A stretch of DNA of 12,968 nt from JBEBVQ01 sp964636205 (GTDB lineage: Bacteria; Bacteroidota; Bacteroidia; Chitinophagales; Chitinophagaceae). Shown here piece after piece: positions 7,203 through 12,968 of the stretch. Each line of letters starts with the position of its first letter. Position 1 is the first letter of the stretch. The position numbers and the translations under genes are program-made. The stretch lies in assembly GCA_964636205.1 (NCBI GenBank), contig CAZWPF010000077.1, positions 1-12,968 of the forward strand, given 5' to 3'. The notes under the pieces are model-generated. The model was not told the origin of the DNA. It was given only the letters and a program-made list of their open reading frames with translations, and ran no database searches.

Positions 7203-7538
7203 ATGAACGATAGTATGTTCGGATTATTCAAAGATAAGCTGGCCGATACAGAGAACGACCGGTTAGCTGATGAAATTAAAAACGGTGCATTCCTCGTGGA
7301 TGTAAGGACACCGCAGGAGTTTTCCGGCGGTTCAGTGAAAAACGCCGTAAACATCCCATTAAATGAACTGGAAACAAGCCTACATAATTTTAAAGGCAAA
7401 GGTGCCATTGTGGTTTTCTGCCAGAGCGGAAACCGCAGTGGAAGCGCAAAACGCATCCTTGAAAAGCATGGTTTCCAACAGGTCTTCAATGGCGGTGGTT
7501 GGCGTAGTTTAAATAAGTTGGTAAACAGTATCAAATAA
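7203..7538 (+). CDS. Single-domain rhodanese sulfurtransferase
   Basis: Small sulfurtransferase of 111 residues consisting of one rhodanese domain. LVDVRTPQEF (31-40) is the conserved CH2A-type motif. The active loop is CQSGNR with catalytic Cys73, followed by SGSAKRIL and the closing FNGGGW. No signal peptide is present, so it is cytoplasmic. It starts on the base directly after the preceding stop, implying translational coupling. A second ATG four codons in (7215) is an alternative start. It probably relays sulfane sulfur to or from the dioxygenase fusion. Together with the next gene it resembles a split form of YgaP, which is a rhodanese fused to a two-helix membrane hairpin. Confidence 0.9.
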   Translation: MNDSMFGLFKDKLADTENDRLADEIKNGAFLVDVRTPQEFSGGSVKNAVNIPLNELETSLHNFKGKGAIVVFCQSGNRSGSAKRILEKHGFQQVFNGGGWRSLNKLVNSIK

Positions 7539-7541
7539 GAA

Positions 7542-7778
7542 ATGAGAGACTATATTAAAAAATGGACGTTGATGCGCACGCTGAGGCTCATCATAGGTAT
7601 TGTTATCGTCGTACAGGGTATACATGATTCACAATGGATGCTTGTAGGGCTTGGAGCCATCTTTTCCCTCATGCCCCTTTTCAATATCAGCATGTGCGGC
7701 ATTGGTGGTTGTGAAGTACCTCAGCAAAGACCAAAACGCCGTATAACAGAGGATGTGAACTATGAGGAAGTAAAATAA
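7542..7778 (+). CDS. DUF2892/YgaP-type small membrane protein
   Basis: Protein of 78 residues with two hydrophobic segments (about 13-27 and 32-50) forming a membrane hairpin. A cysteine pair MCGIGGC (Cys52, Cys57) and a polar tail follow. The pattern fits the DUF2892 family, which forms the membrane half of E. coli YgaP. It lies 3 bases after the rhodanese gene, in the same order as the YgaP domains, so the two products may work as a pair (inference). The cysteines near the membrane face could bind sulfane sulfur. A start at residue 11 (7572) is possible but would remove the basic N-terminus. Confidence 0.82.
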   Translation: MRDYIKKWTLMRTLRLIIGIVIVVQGIHDSQWMLVGLGAIFSLMPLFNISMCGIGGCEVPQQRPKRRITEDVNYEEVK

Positions 7779-7800
7779 TAGCAAATAAAGTAATCTGAAC

Positions 7801-8364
7801 ATGTTGGAATTTTTAAAAGAACCGTGGCCGTGGTACATCGCAGGGCCATTGGTCGGACTTACAGTACCTGCCCTATTGATATTGGGCAATAAATCCTTTG
7901 GGATCAGTTCATCCCTTCGCCATATCTGTGCATCCTGTATGCCGGCGAAAATACCATTTTTCCATTACGACTGGAAAAAGGAAGCATGGAACCTGTTTTT
8001 TGTATTCGGTATTTTTCTTGGAGGTATACTGGCTGCACTACTGTTGGCTAATCCAAATCCAATCGAAGTAAATCCGACATTGGTCGATGAGCTGGCTGGT
8101 TACGGCATTACCAGTTACAACAGCCTCATCCCCGAAGATGTCATGAACTGGCAATCACTGCTTACGACCCGTGGCTTTCTACTGATCGTGGTGGGAGGTT
8201 TTTTGGTGGGGTTCGGTACACGGTATGCCGGTGGTTGTACCAGTGGGCACGCCATCATGGGTCTTGCAAATCTTCAATGGCCTTCACTCGTGGCTACGAT
8301 ATGCTTTATGATCGGAGGCTTTGTCATGGCAAACTTGATTTTGCCCTATATATTATCACTTTAG
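7801..8364 (+). CDS. YeeE/YedE family sulfur transporter, first half
   Basis: Membrane protein of 187 residues with about five hydrophobic segments. The YeeE/YedE signature TRYAGGCTSGHAIMG covers about 140-154, with Cys146. HICASCMP near the N-terminus adds Cys43 and Cys46. Members of this family carry thiosulfate (TsuA) or other sulfur compounds through conserved cysteines. Full-length members are about twice this size. Here the second half is encoded by the next gene 18 bases downstream, so the two probably form one transporter. This two-gene form is common next to rhodanese and dioxygenase genes. The substrate and direction cannot be read from the sequence. Confidence 0.9.
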   Translation: MLEFLKEPWPWYIAGPLVGLTVPALLILGNKSFGISSSLRHICASCMPAKIPFFHYDWKKEAWNLFFVFGIFLGGILAALLLANPNPIEVNPTLVDELAGYGITSYNSLIPEDVMNWQSLLTTRGFLLIVVGGFLVGFGTRYAGGCTSGHAIMGLANLQWPSLVATICFMIGGFVMANLILPYILSL

Positions 8365-8382
8365 AATATAAGAACACAAAAA

Positions 8383-8877
8383 ATGAACAATACAACAAAT
8401 ACCGAATTGGAAAAGAGATCGCAGGACGCCATGTGTGTCAATGAAAGCCAATTGGAGCATAAATGGTACTACAACCTTAAATACCTGTTTGTCGGGATCA
8501 TTTTTGGGGTGCTGTTTGTAAAATCCGAAGTCATCAGTTGGTTCCGAATACAGGAGATGTTCCGTTTGCAGTCTTTTCACATGTATGGCATTATAGGCAG
8601 TGCAGTGGTGGTCGGGATCATTTCAGTCTGGTTGATCAAAAAATTCAATATAAAGACCATTCACGGCGAAAAAATCACCATCTCGCCAAAGAAATTCAAC
8701 AAGGGGCAGATCTACGGAGGGTTGACTTTCGGTTTTGGCTGGGCGATGACCGGAGCTTGTCCGGGACCACTGTTTGCACAGATCGGCACAGGCGCAACGG
8801 TCATTGCCGTAACGCTATTGAGTGCCGTGATCGGTACATGGGTATATGGGTATTTTAGGGAGAGGTTGCCACATTAG
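8383..8877 (+). CDS. YeeE/YedE family sulfur transporter, second half (DUF6691-like)
   Basis: Membrane protein of 164 residues with a charged N-terminal extension of about 30 residues and then about four hydrophobic segments. The second-half YeeE signature FGFGWAMTGACPGPLFAQIG (about 116-135) holds Cys126. The motif parallels GGCTSGH of the preceding protein, as expected for the two inverted halves of one transporter. Cys18 lies in the cytoplasmic-looking extension. The ATG at 8383 starts directly before the charged stretch. The stop is followed 13 bases later by the outer-membrane protein gene. Confidence 0.88.
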   Translation: MNNTTNTELEKRSQDAMCVNESQLEHKWYYNLKYLFVGIIFGVLFVKSEVISWFRIQEMFRLQSFHMYGIIGSAVVVGIISVWLIKKFNIKTIHGEKITISPKKFNKGQIYGGLTFGFGWAMTGACPGPLFAQIGTGATVIAVTLLSAVIGTWVYGYFRERLPH

Positions 8878-8890
8878 GAGCGTTGGGAAA

Positions 8891-9607
8891 ATGACGACGA
8901 AAGGTCTCTATATTTTATGTATATCATTTGTATGGGCGGTGTACTCATTTGGTCAGACACGCCACAATGTTTGGTTAAGGGGAACGTTGGGATATGGGAT
9001 AAGTGAAAAATTGGAAAGTGACCTGGAGTTCCAGTATAGGCGGCAGAGTGGCGTTGACACCAAGATGCCCTTTCGGCATGACCTGATGCAATCCGTTAGG
9101 AACTGGACCCGCTATCGGTTCAGTGATCGGCTTTTCGTTTCGGTTTCTCCTTTTGCCTACTTCAAGCATTATCGGATCGTCACCCAGCAAGTAGATCATA
9201 CCTTCAAGCCAAGCCGTGAGTTTCGGTTCTCTGCCGCTTTGACTTGGAAAAAGGAAATCGGCAGAGGATTTGAGCTCATTAACCGTGGAGCGGCCGAATA
9301 CCGAATTTTTAACAATGGTACGGATGATGTAACAAGGGTAAGGGATCGCATCGGGGTACAGTATGGTTTTGAGAATTTTTCGATTTTAGTCTTCAACGAA
9401 TTTCTGGCCAACGTGGCGGGTGTAGACCGTGGGCATTTTGTTGACCACAACCGGATCGGCGCACAACTGGAATATAGGCCAAAGCCGCAAATAAAACTTA
9501 GGTTGGGCTACCTTTACATCGATAGGTTACCGCTAAAAGGGGAAACATGGCTTCATGAAAACAATATGTCATTGAACTTCATGTACAATTTCAAGACAGG
9601 AGGGTAA
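8891..9607 (+). CDS. DUF2490-type outer-membrane beta-barrel protein
   Basis: Secreted protein of 238 residues. The N-terminus MTTKGLYILCISFVWAVYSFG is a signal peptide with probable cleavage before Gln22. The rest is a series of short alternating hydrophobic/polar strands rich in aromatic and basic residues (for example FEFQYR-like, YFKHYR, IGVQYGF and LRLGYLYIDRL patterns), ending in a strand with terminal MYNFK. This is typical of small outer-membrane barrels in Bacteroidota and resembles DUF2490. The ATG at 8891 is chosen because it gives the signal peptide and has TAGGAG upstream. An ATG at 8846 would overlap the previous gene. It is the last gene of the run, 98 bases before the next one, which has its own operator. 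A role in passing sulfur compounds through the outer membrane is only a guess from position. Confidence 0.78.
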   Translation: MTTKGLYILCISFVWAVYSFGQTRHNVWLRGTLGYGISEKLESDLEFQYRRQSGVDTKMPFRHDLMQSVRNWTRYRFSDRLFVSVSPFAYFKHYRIVTQQVDHTFKPSREFRFSAALTWKKEIGRGFELINRGAAEYRIFNNGTDDVTRVRDRIGVQYGFENFSILVFNEFLANVAGVDRGHFVDHNRIGAQLEYRPKPQIKLRLGYLYIDRLPLKGETWLHENNMSLNFMYNFKTGG

Positions 9608-9617
9608 AATCACTTAT

Positions 9618-9633
9618 TGTAACTTTAGTTACA
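9618..9633. promoter_or_regulatory. Operator-like palindrome (site D) before DUF6132-trx
   Basis: TGTAAC-TTTA-GTTACA is a perfect 16-bp inverted repeat in the gap after the DUF2490 gene. It has the same half-sites as the operator at 1987 but a different spacer, which argues that the half-sites are what is conserved. Its centre is 36.5 bp from the end of the GAACTTTA box. Confidence 0.7.
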
Positions 9634-9654
9634 GAACACTTATAATAATTTGTC

Positions 9655-9662
9655 GAACTTTA
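9655..9662 (+). promoter_or_regulatory. Candidate -7 box of the DUF6132-trx operon
   Basis: GAACTTTA matches the A and TTT of TAnnTTTG and falls at the same offset from operator site D as the other boxes do from theirs. A TAATTTG sequence at 9646-9652 is a competing candidate 10 bases closer to the operator, so this box is less certain than the others. Confidence 0.4.
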
Positions 9663-9705
9663 CATGATTAAATATGTGCTACTAAGCATTTAGTATCAAT
9701 GTAAT

Positions 9706-9918
9706 ATGAAAAGGAAAAAAACAATCAATAAATACGGTCTGATAGCGTTTGGAATCATCGCAGGGGCAATAGCAGGATTCGCCTACTGGCATTTCATCGG
9801 TTGTAGCACCGGAACCTGTGCCATTACATCAAACCCCTTGAACAGTACATTGTATGGCGGGGTAGTGGGTGGCCTACTTTTATCCTCTTTTAGAAAAGAT
9901 AAAACAAAAGCAGCATGA
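9706..9918 (+). CDS. DUF6132 family small membrane protein
   Basis: Protein of 70 residues with a basic N-terminus and two hydrophobic glycine-rich segments (about 11-31 and 49-62). Between them is the conserved IGCSTGTCAITSNPLNS block with Cys33 and Cys38. This matches the DUF6132 family of Bacteroidota, whose function is unknown. The stop overlaps the thioredoxin start in ATGA, so the two are translationally coupled. The cysteine pair in a loop at the membrane surface, together with a thioredoxin partner, suggests a thiol/disulfide or persulfide role (inference). Confidence 0.85.
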   Translation: MKRKKTINKYGLIAFGIIAGAIAGFAYWHFIGCSTGTCAITSNPLNSTLYGGVVGGLLLSSFRKDKTKAA

Positions 9919-10208
9919 CATTCCAAGACATAATAAGCGAGGACAAGCCTGTATTGGTGGATTTTTTTGCCGAATGGTGCGGCCCCTGCAAAATGCAGGC
10001 ACCGATACTCGACGAACTGAAAGGACGTGTCGGAGAAAATGCGACCATCATCAAGATTGACGTGGACAAAAACCCCAAGGTCGTATCAGATATGGCAATA
10101 CGCAGTGTACCTACATTGATTATTTTTCGCAAAGGGGAAATCAAGTGGAGACAGTCCGGTATTTTTTCTGCGGATGAACTCGAACGTTTGATAAAAGAAA
10201 ACAGTTAG
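9915..10208 (+). CDS. Thioredoxin
   Basis: Compact thioredoxin of 97 residues with active site WCGPC (Cys22, Cys25), the cis-proline in RSVPTLIIF (Pro66), and the usual DFFAEW and IDVDKNP blocks. No signal peptide is present, so it acts in the cytoplasm, probably reducing persulfides or disulfides formed on the sulfurtransferases. It starts inside the stop codon of the DUF6132 gene (ATGA overlap). Confidence 0.95.
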   Translation: MTFQDIISEDKPVLVDFFAEWCGPCKMQAPILDELKGRVGENATIIKIDVDKNPKVVSDMAIRSVPTLIIFRKGEIKWRQSGIFSADELERLIKENS

Positions 10209-10240
10209 ACCGACGGAAAAAAACAACATATAAGGAAAGT

Positions 10241-10591
10241 ATGGGCAAACGGAGCACAAAAATATTCTTACAGCTTTCCATCATAGTGATGGTTATCCTG
10301 TTGGTGGTGCCCTGTTCGTTAAAAAGGGAATACAAACAGACGTTTGACATACCGCTTTCCGAAGCCCCTAAATCAGCACAGGCTATCCATGCGTATGGGT
10401 GTAGTCTGATAAGCCGCACATCTACACCGACAAACCTTTCACTGAAAAAGAAGCATGTACTCTCCTTATTGGAATGGATACCTTCTATAAGGGTCATTGA
10501 ACCTCAAAAACATTATTCCAGTACCCCTTTCGGAAAACACATCCGAACAACGGTTCCCATATATATCCTCCATGAACAATATCTGATTTGA
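10241..10591 (+). CDS. Small membrane-anchored or secreted protein of unknown function
   Basis: I do not recognise this family. The 116-residue product has a basic start, one hydrophobic segment (about 8-24, LQLSIIVMVILLVVP), then Cys25 and a polar basic domain with Cys54 and no second membrane segment. PCS is a poor lipobox, so it is more likely a signal anchor or a cleaved signal. AAGGAAAG lies just before the ATG, a better ribosome site than most here. It lies 32 bases after the thioredoxin stop. Its strand and position support a real gene in the same unit. A role in sulfur metabolism is suggested only by position. Confidence 0.65.
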   Translation: MGKRSTKIFLQLSIIVMVILLVVPCSLKREYKQTFDIPLSEAPKSAQAIHAYGCSLISRTSTPTNLSLKKKHVLSLLEWIPSIRVIEPQKHYSSTPFGKHIRTTVPIYILHEQYLI

Positions 10592-10660
10592 TTACCGGCC
10601 GCAATCATCAAAATATACCCTGTCAATAAGGGTCGGATCAAATACATATCATCAAATCAG
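10583..10660. repeat. 10-bp inverted repeat spanning the gap before doxX
   Basis: CTGATTTGAT (10583-10592) and its exact reverse complement ATCAAATCAG (10651-10660) flank a 58-base gap that contains a weaker stem, ACCCT (10617-10621) with AGGGT (10629-10633). The left arm overlaps the stop codon of the preceding gene and the right arm ends 9 bases before the DoxX start. It could form an mRNA structure or bind a protein. It has no U-tract and does not look like a standard terminator. Confidence 0.45.
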
Positions 10661-10669
10661 TAAAAAACA

Positions 10670-11074
10670 ATGGAACACGGAACAAAACTGAACGGAGTAT
10701 CCATACTCCTTTTTAGGATAATGCTGAGCGGGATTTTTCTGATCGCCGGCATATCCCACCTCATTAATCCGGACGGTGTCACAGAACGCATCAACAGTGC
10801 GAGATATGCAGAATTTGCACATCTTTTCGGCGATCCGCATACACTTGGAGTATGGTCAGGTTATGCCTTGATACTTTTTGGGACGACATTCGTGCTGGGA
10901 ATCTTCACCCGATGGTCAGCACTCGGGCTATTTCTTCTGCTCATACCCATCACGATAACCATCCAGGTGGGGAATGGCTGGATGCACGGCCCCTTCTGGA
11001 AAAACATCGCCATCTTTGGAGGGCTTCTGTTTTTTATCGTTAATAACCCAAGATCATATACTTTATACAACTAA
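10670..11074 (+). CDS. DoxX family membrane protein
   Basis: Protein of 134 residues with four hydrophobic segments (about 10-28, 60-80, 83-102 and 110-126). The pattern LLFRIMLSGIFLIAGISHL at 13-31 and the later HGPFWKN match the DoxX/DoxD-like family. Named members include the subunits of archaeal thiosulfate:quinone oxidoreductase, and others take part in redox complexes. It is followed 12 bases later by a secreted DsrE-like protein and then a SoxB-like protein. A quinone-linked role in periplasmic sulfur oxidation is therefore plausible but not proven. Many DoxX proteins have no sulfur role. Confidence 0.85.
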   Translation: MEHGTKLNGVSILLFRIMLSGIFLIAGISHLINPDGVTERINSARYAEFAHLFGDPHTLGVWSGYALILFGTTFVLGIFTRWSALGLFLLLIPITITIQVGNGWMHGPFWKNIAIFGGLLFFIVNNPRSYTLYN

Positions 11075-11086
11075 TCGTACGGAAAA

Positions 11087-11530
11087 ATGAAAAAACATGT
11101 TTTAATTATTGCATCGCTGGCCATCTTCCTGTTAGGCGTATTCGGTACAGTTCAAGCGCAATCGTTAACAAATATTGAAATCGAAAATGCCGTAAAAAAA
11201 GACGGTAAATATGCTATCCTGGCCCAAAGTTCACGGCATCTTACAGGTGCCGTCTTGGCCGGCGCAGAAATTAAGGAAGACTTTCCCGATGTGCAATTTG
11301 TGGTAGGCATGGCCGGCCCGGTCGTCAAGGAGCTTGCCGAGGACGAAGATCTCAAAGAAGCTGTTGAAATCGCGAAGAGGTATGGTATCAAACTGATCGT
11401 ATGTGAATTTGCAATGAACAGGTTGAACGTTAAAAAAACGGATTACGATGGTTATATCCAGACGACACCAAATGTCTATCGTTATATGTTTGGCATTCAA
11501 GAAGTCGGATTTAAAATACTAAGCCTTTAA
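11087..11530 (+). CDS. Secreted DsrE-like sulfur-relay protein
   Basis: Protein of 147 residues with a signal peptide (MKKHVLIIASLAIFLLGVFG then TVQA before Gln25). A mature DsrE/F-type alpha-beta domain follows. It contains YAILAQSSRHLTGAVLAG, the beta strand FVVGMAGPVV, and a helix leading to KLIVCEFAMNRL with Cys106, at the place where this fold usually keeps its persulfide-carrying cysteine. DsrE family proteins carry sulfane sulfur and are normally cytoplasmic, so an exported one would bind sulfur in the periplasm. It lies between the DoxX gene and the SoxB-like gene, 11 bases before the latter. Confidence 0.87.
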   Translation: MKKHVLIIASLAIFLLGVFGTVQAQSLTNIEIENAVKKDGKYAILAQSSRHLTGAVLAGAEIKEDFPDVQFVVGMAGPVVKELAEDEDLKEAVEIAKRYGIKLIVCEFAMNRLNVKKTDYDGYIQTTPNVYRYMFGIQEVGFKILSL

Positions 11531-11541
11531 AAGTGGGAAAT

Positions 11542-12968
11542 ATGATAAACAAAATAATATATACGGCTATGGCCAGTGCCACATTGATGAGCTGCAACAA
11601 TATTAGTGAAAACAAGGATAGCGAAGAATCTGTCATCACCATTTTGCAGACTTCTGACATTCATGCTTACCTCAATACCCATGATGAACTATTTGTAGAA
11701 GACGGAGATATAGTGTTTAGGGAAACCGGAGGCTTGGCAAACATAAAAACCCTTGTAGATGGCGTGCGCCAAGAAAATCCCGATGGAACCATATTCATTG
11801 ACGGAGGGGATTTTATCCAGGGAAGTGGTGAAAGTGTGCGCTCCAAAGGTGCTTTTTTTCCCACCATCGTTCAGAAAATGGACTACGACCTCATGATTCC
11901 CGGCAATTGGGAGGTCATATATGGTAAACAGGTCATGATGGACATCATGGAGGATTATGGTACACAGGTGATCGTTTCCAATATGTATCATGAAGATAAC
12001 AAGCAAGCTTTGTTTCCACCCTATTGGATTACGGAAAAAAAGGGAGTCAAAATCGGTTTTATCGCCTACAACGACCCGGAAGTGCCGATACGACAAAACC
12101 CGATGTTCAGTGAGGGAATGGAATTTAATCCGGTAGAAGCAAACCTTAAAGAGTTGATTTCAGAACTCAAGGAAGAACAGGAAGTTGACCTGCTTTTCCT
12201 TATCGCGCACATCGGCATATCCAAGCAGGTAACTTTGGCCAATAATCCTATTGTCCAGGGTGTAGATTTTATTTTTGGAAATGATACCCATGAACGCGTC
12301 CGTGAGCCTATTCAGGGTAAATATGCTTCCGTAGTAGAACCAGGTTCATTCGGATCATTTGTCGGCAGGTTGGACATCAAAGTAAAAGAAGGCAAAATGA
12401 CCGGTTACGACTATGAACTCATTGAGGTCAACCCGGAGAAGTATACCGCCAATGAAGAAATGCAGGAACTTATAGACACGCTTGTCGCTCCCTATAGAAC
12501 CGAGATGGAACAGGTAATAGGCTATACATCGGCACCGATGTACCGGTATCTCGTCGTCGAAAATGCGATGGACAATTTTATTACCGATGCCCTGCTTTGG
12601 AAATCAGAAGCGGATTTTGCCGTATCCAACGGTTTCCGGTTCGGTGTGCCCATCCTGCCCGATGAAAGCGGAAGGGCATCCATTACCAAAGAGGATCTGT
12701 GGCGTATGCTTCCGGTCGATGAACACATGAAGATCGGTGAAGTCACCGGAGAACAGGTCAAAAATTGGTTGGAAAAGGAAATCAACAACGTATTTGCCAA
12801 GGATGCCATGCAACGCTTCGGAGGTTGGCTCGTCCGCTTCTCCGGCATGACGGTCAAGTTTGACAGCTCAAAGGCAATGGGGGAGCGTATACAGGAAGTC
12901 ACCATACAAGGTGCACCATTGGATCTCGACAAAACATACCGCATGGCATCATGCAACCGTGAGGGAGA
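11542..12968 (+). CDS. SoxB-like metallophosphoesterase/5'-nucleotidase-fold lipoprotein, 3' end cut
   Basis: Open to the window edge, so 475 codons are visible and the C-terminus is missing. The signal ends in LMSC, making Cys18 the likely lipidation site. The N-terminal metallophosphoesterase domain shows Asp39 and His41 (TSDIHAYL), Asp90 (GGDFIQGSG), Asn122-Trp123-Glu124 (PGNWEVIYG), His223 (IAHIG), and Asp248 with His250 (GNDTHE). The C-terminal 5'-nucleotidase-like domain (about 325 on) has FITDALLW, SNGFRFG, EVTGEQVKNWLE and MGERI. The Trp after the metal-binding residue, QGSG, the NGFRFG block and MGERI resemble the Sox thiosulfohydrolase SoxB more than true nucleotidases, which have GNHE. 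SoxB hydrolyses sulfate from SoxY-bound sulfur intermediates. No SoxY is visible here. The gene directly follows the secreted DsrE-like gene. A divergent nucleotidase is the alternative reading. Confidence 0.82.
   Translation, partial: MINKIIYTAMASATLMSCNNISENKDSEESVITILQTSDIHAYLNTHDELFVEDGDIVFRETGGLANIKTLVDGVRQENPDGTIFIDGGDFIQGSGESVRSKGAFFPTIVQKMDYDLMIPGNWEVIYGKQVMMDIMEDYGTQVIVSNMYHEDNKQALFPPYWITEKKGVKIGFIAYNDPEVPIRQNPMFSEGMEFNPVEANLKELISELKEEQEVDLLFLIAHIGISKQVTLANNPIVQGVDFIFGNDTHERVREPIQGKYASVVEPGSFGSFVGRLDIKVKEGKMTGYDYELIEVNPEKYTANEEMQELIDTLVAPYRTEMEQVIGYTSAPMYRYLVVENAMDNFITDALLWKSEADFAVSNGFRFGVPILPDESGRASITKEDLWRMLPVDEHMKIGEVTGEQVKNWLEKEINNVFAKDAMQRFGGWLVRFSGMTVKFDSSKAMGERIQEVTIQGAPLDLDKTYRMASCNREG

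Noticed and set aside
8846..8890. Longer start for the DUF2490 protein
   Set aside because: It would overlap the YeeE/YedE gene and bury the signal peptide. The ATG at 8891 gives a normal secreted N-terminus.
10617..10633. ACCCT/AGGGT hairpin as a terminator
   Set aside because: The stem has only 5 bp, a 7-base loop and no following T-run, and the genes on both sides appear to belong to one run.
12522..12956. Minus-strand open frame of 144 codons
   Set aside because: It lies antisense to the SoxB-like gene, whose motifs continue through this stretch.

Overview
The window looks like the chromosome of a Bacteroidota bacterium, most likely of the Sphingobacteriales/Flavobacteriales type. Supporting signs are a TlpA-like lipoprotein with a DUF4369-type N-terminus, DUF6132- and DUF2490-type proteins, weak or absent Shine-Dalgarno sequences before most genes, and promoter boxes of the TAnnTTTG type. 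I saw no transposase, phage, tRNA, rRNA or CRISPR. Apart from one gene pair at the left, everything lies on the plus strand in closely packed runs, and nearly every gene concerns inorganic or persulfidic sulfur.

Layout. 8-1819 (minus strand): a Crp/Fnr-type regulator followed by an exported thioredoxin-fold lipoprotein. 1820-2131: divergent control region with two operator-like sites. 2132-4197: a TauE/SafE exporter and a type II sulfide:quinone oxidoreductase. 4300-9607: a long run holding two tandem persulfide dioxygenase-rhodanese fusions (the first without, the second with a signal peptide), a single-domain rhodanese, a DUF2892 membrane hairpin, two YeeE/YedE half-transporters and a DUF2490 outer-membrane protein. 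9706-12968: a DUF6132 protein, thioredoxin, a small unknown membrane protein, a DoxX protein, a secreted DsrE-like protein and a SoxB-like metallophosphoesterase lipoprotein cut by the window end.

Inferred pathway: SQR oxidises sulfide to persulfide at the membrane. The dioxygenase-rhodanese fusions turn persulfide into sulfite and thiosulfate, TauE exports sulfite, and the YeeE/YedE pair moves thiosulfate or a similar sulfur species. Thioredoxin and the TlpA-like protein supply thiol reduction. The secreted dioxygenase, DsrE-like and SoxB-like proteins suggest a second, periplasmic branch.

The best non-coding signal is a 16-bp operator of the form TGTAAC-N4-GTnACn. It occurs four times, only between genes and only in front of the four transcription units. 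In all four places its centre lies exactly 36.5 bp from the last base of a box of the form nAnnTTT(G/A). This geometry fits class II activation by a Crp/Fnr protein and suggests that the locally encoded regulator controls the whole locus and itself.
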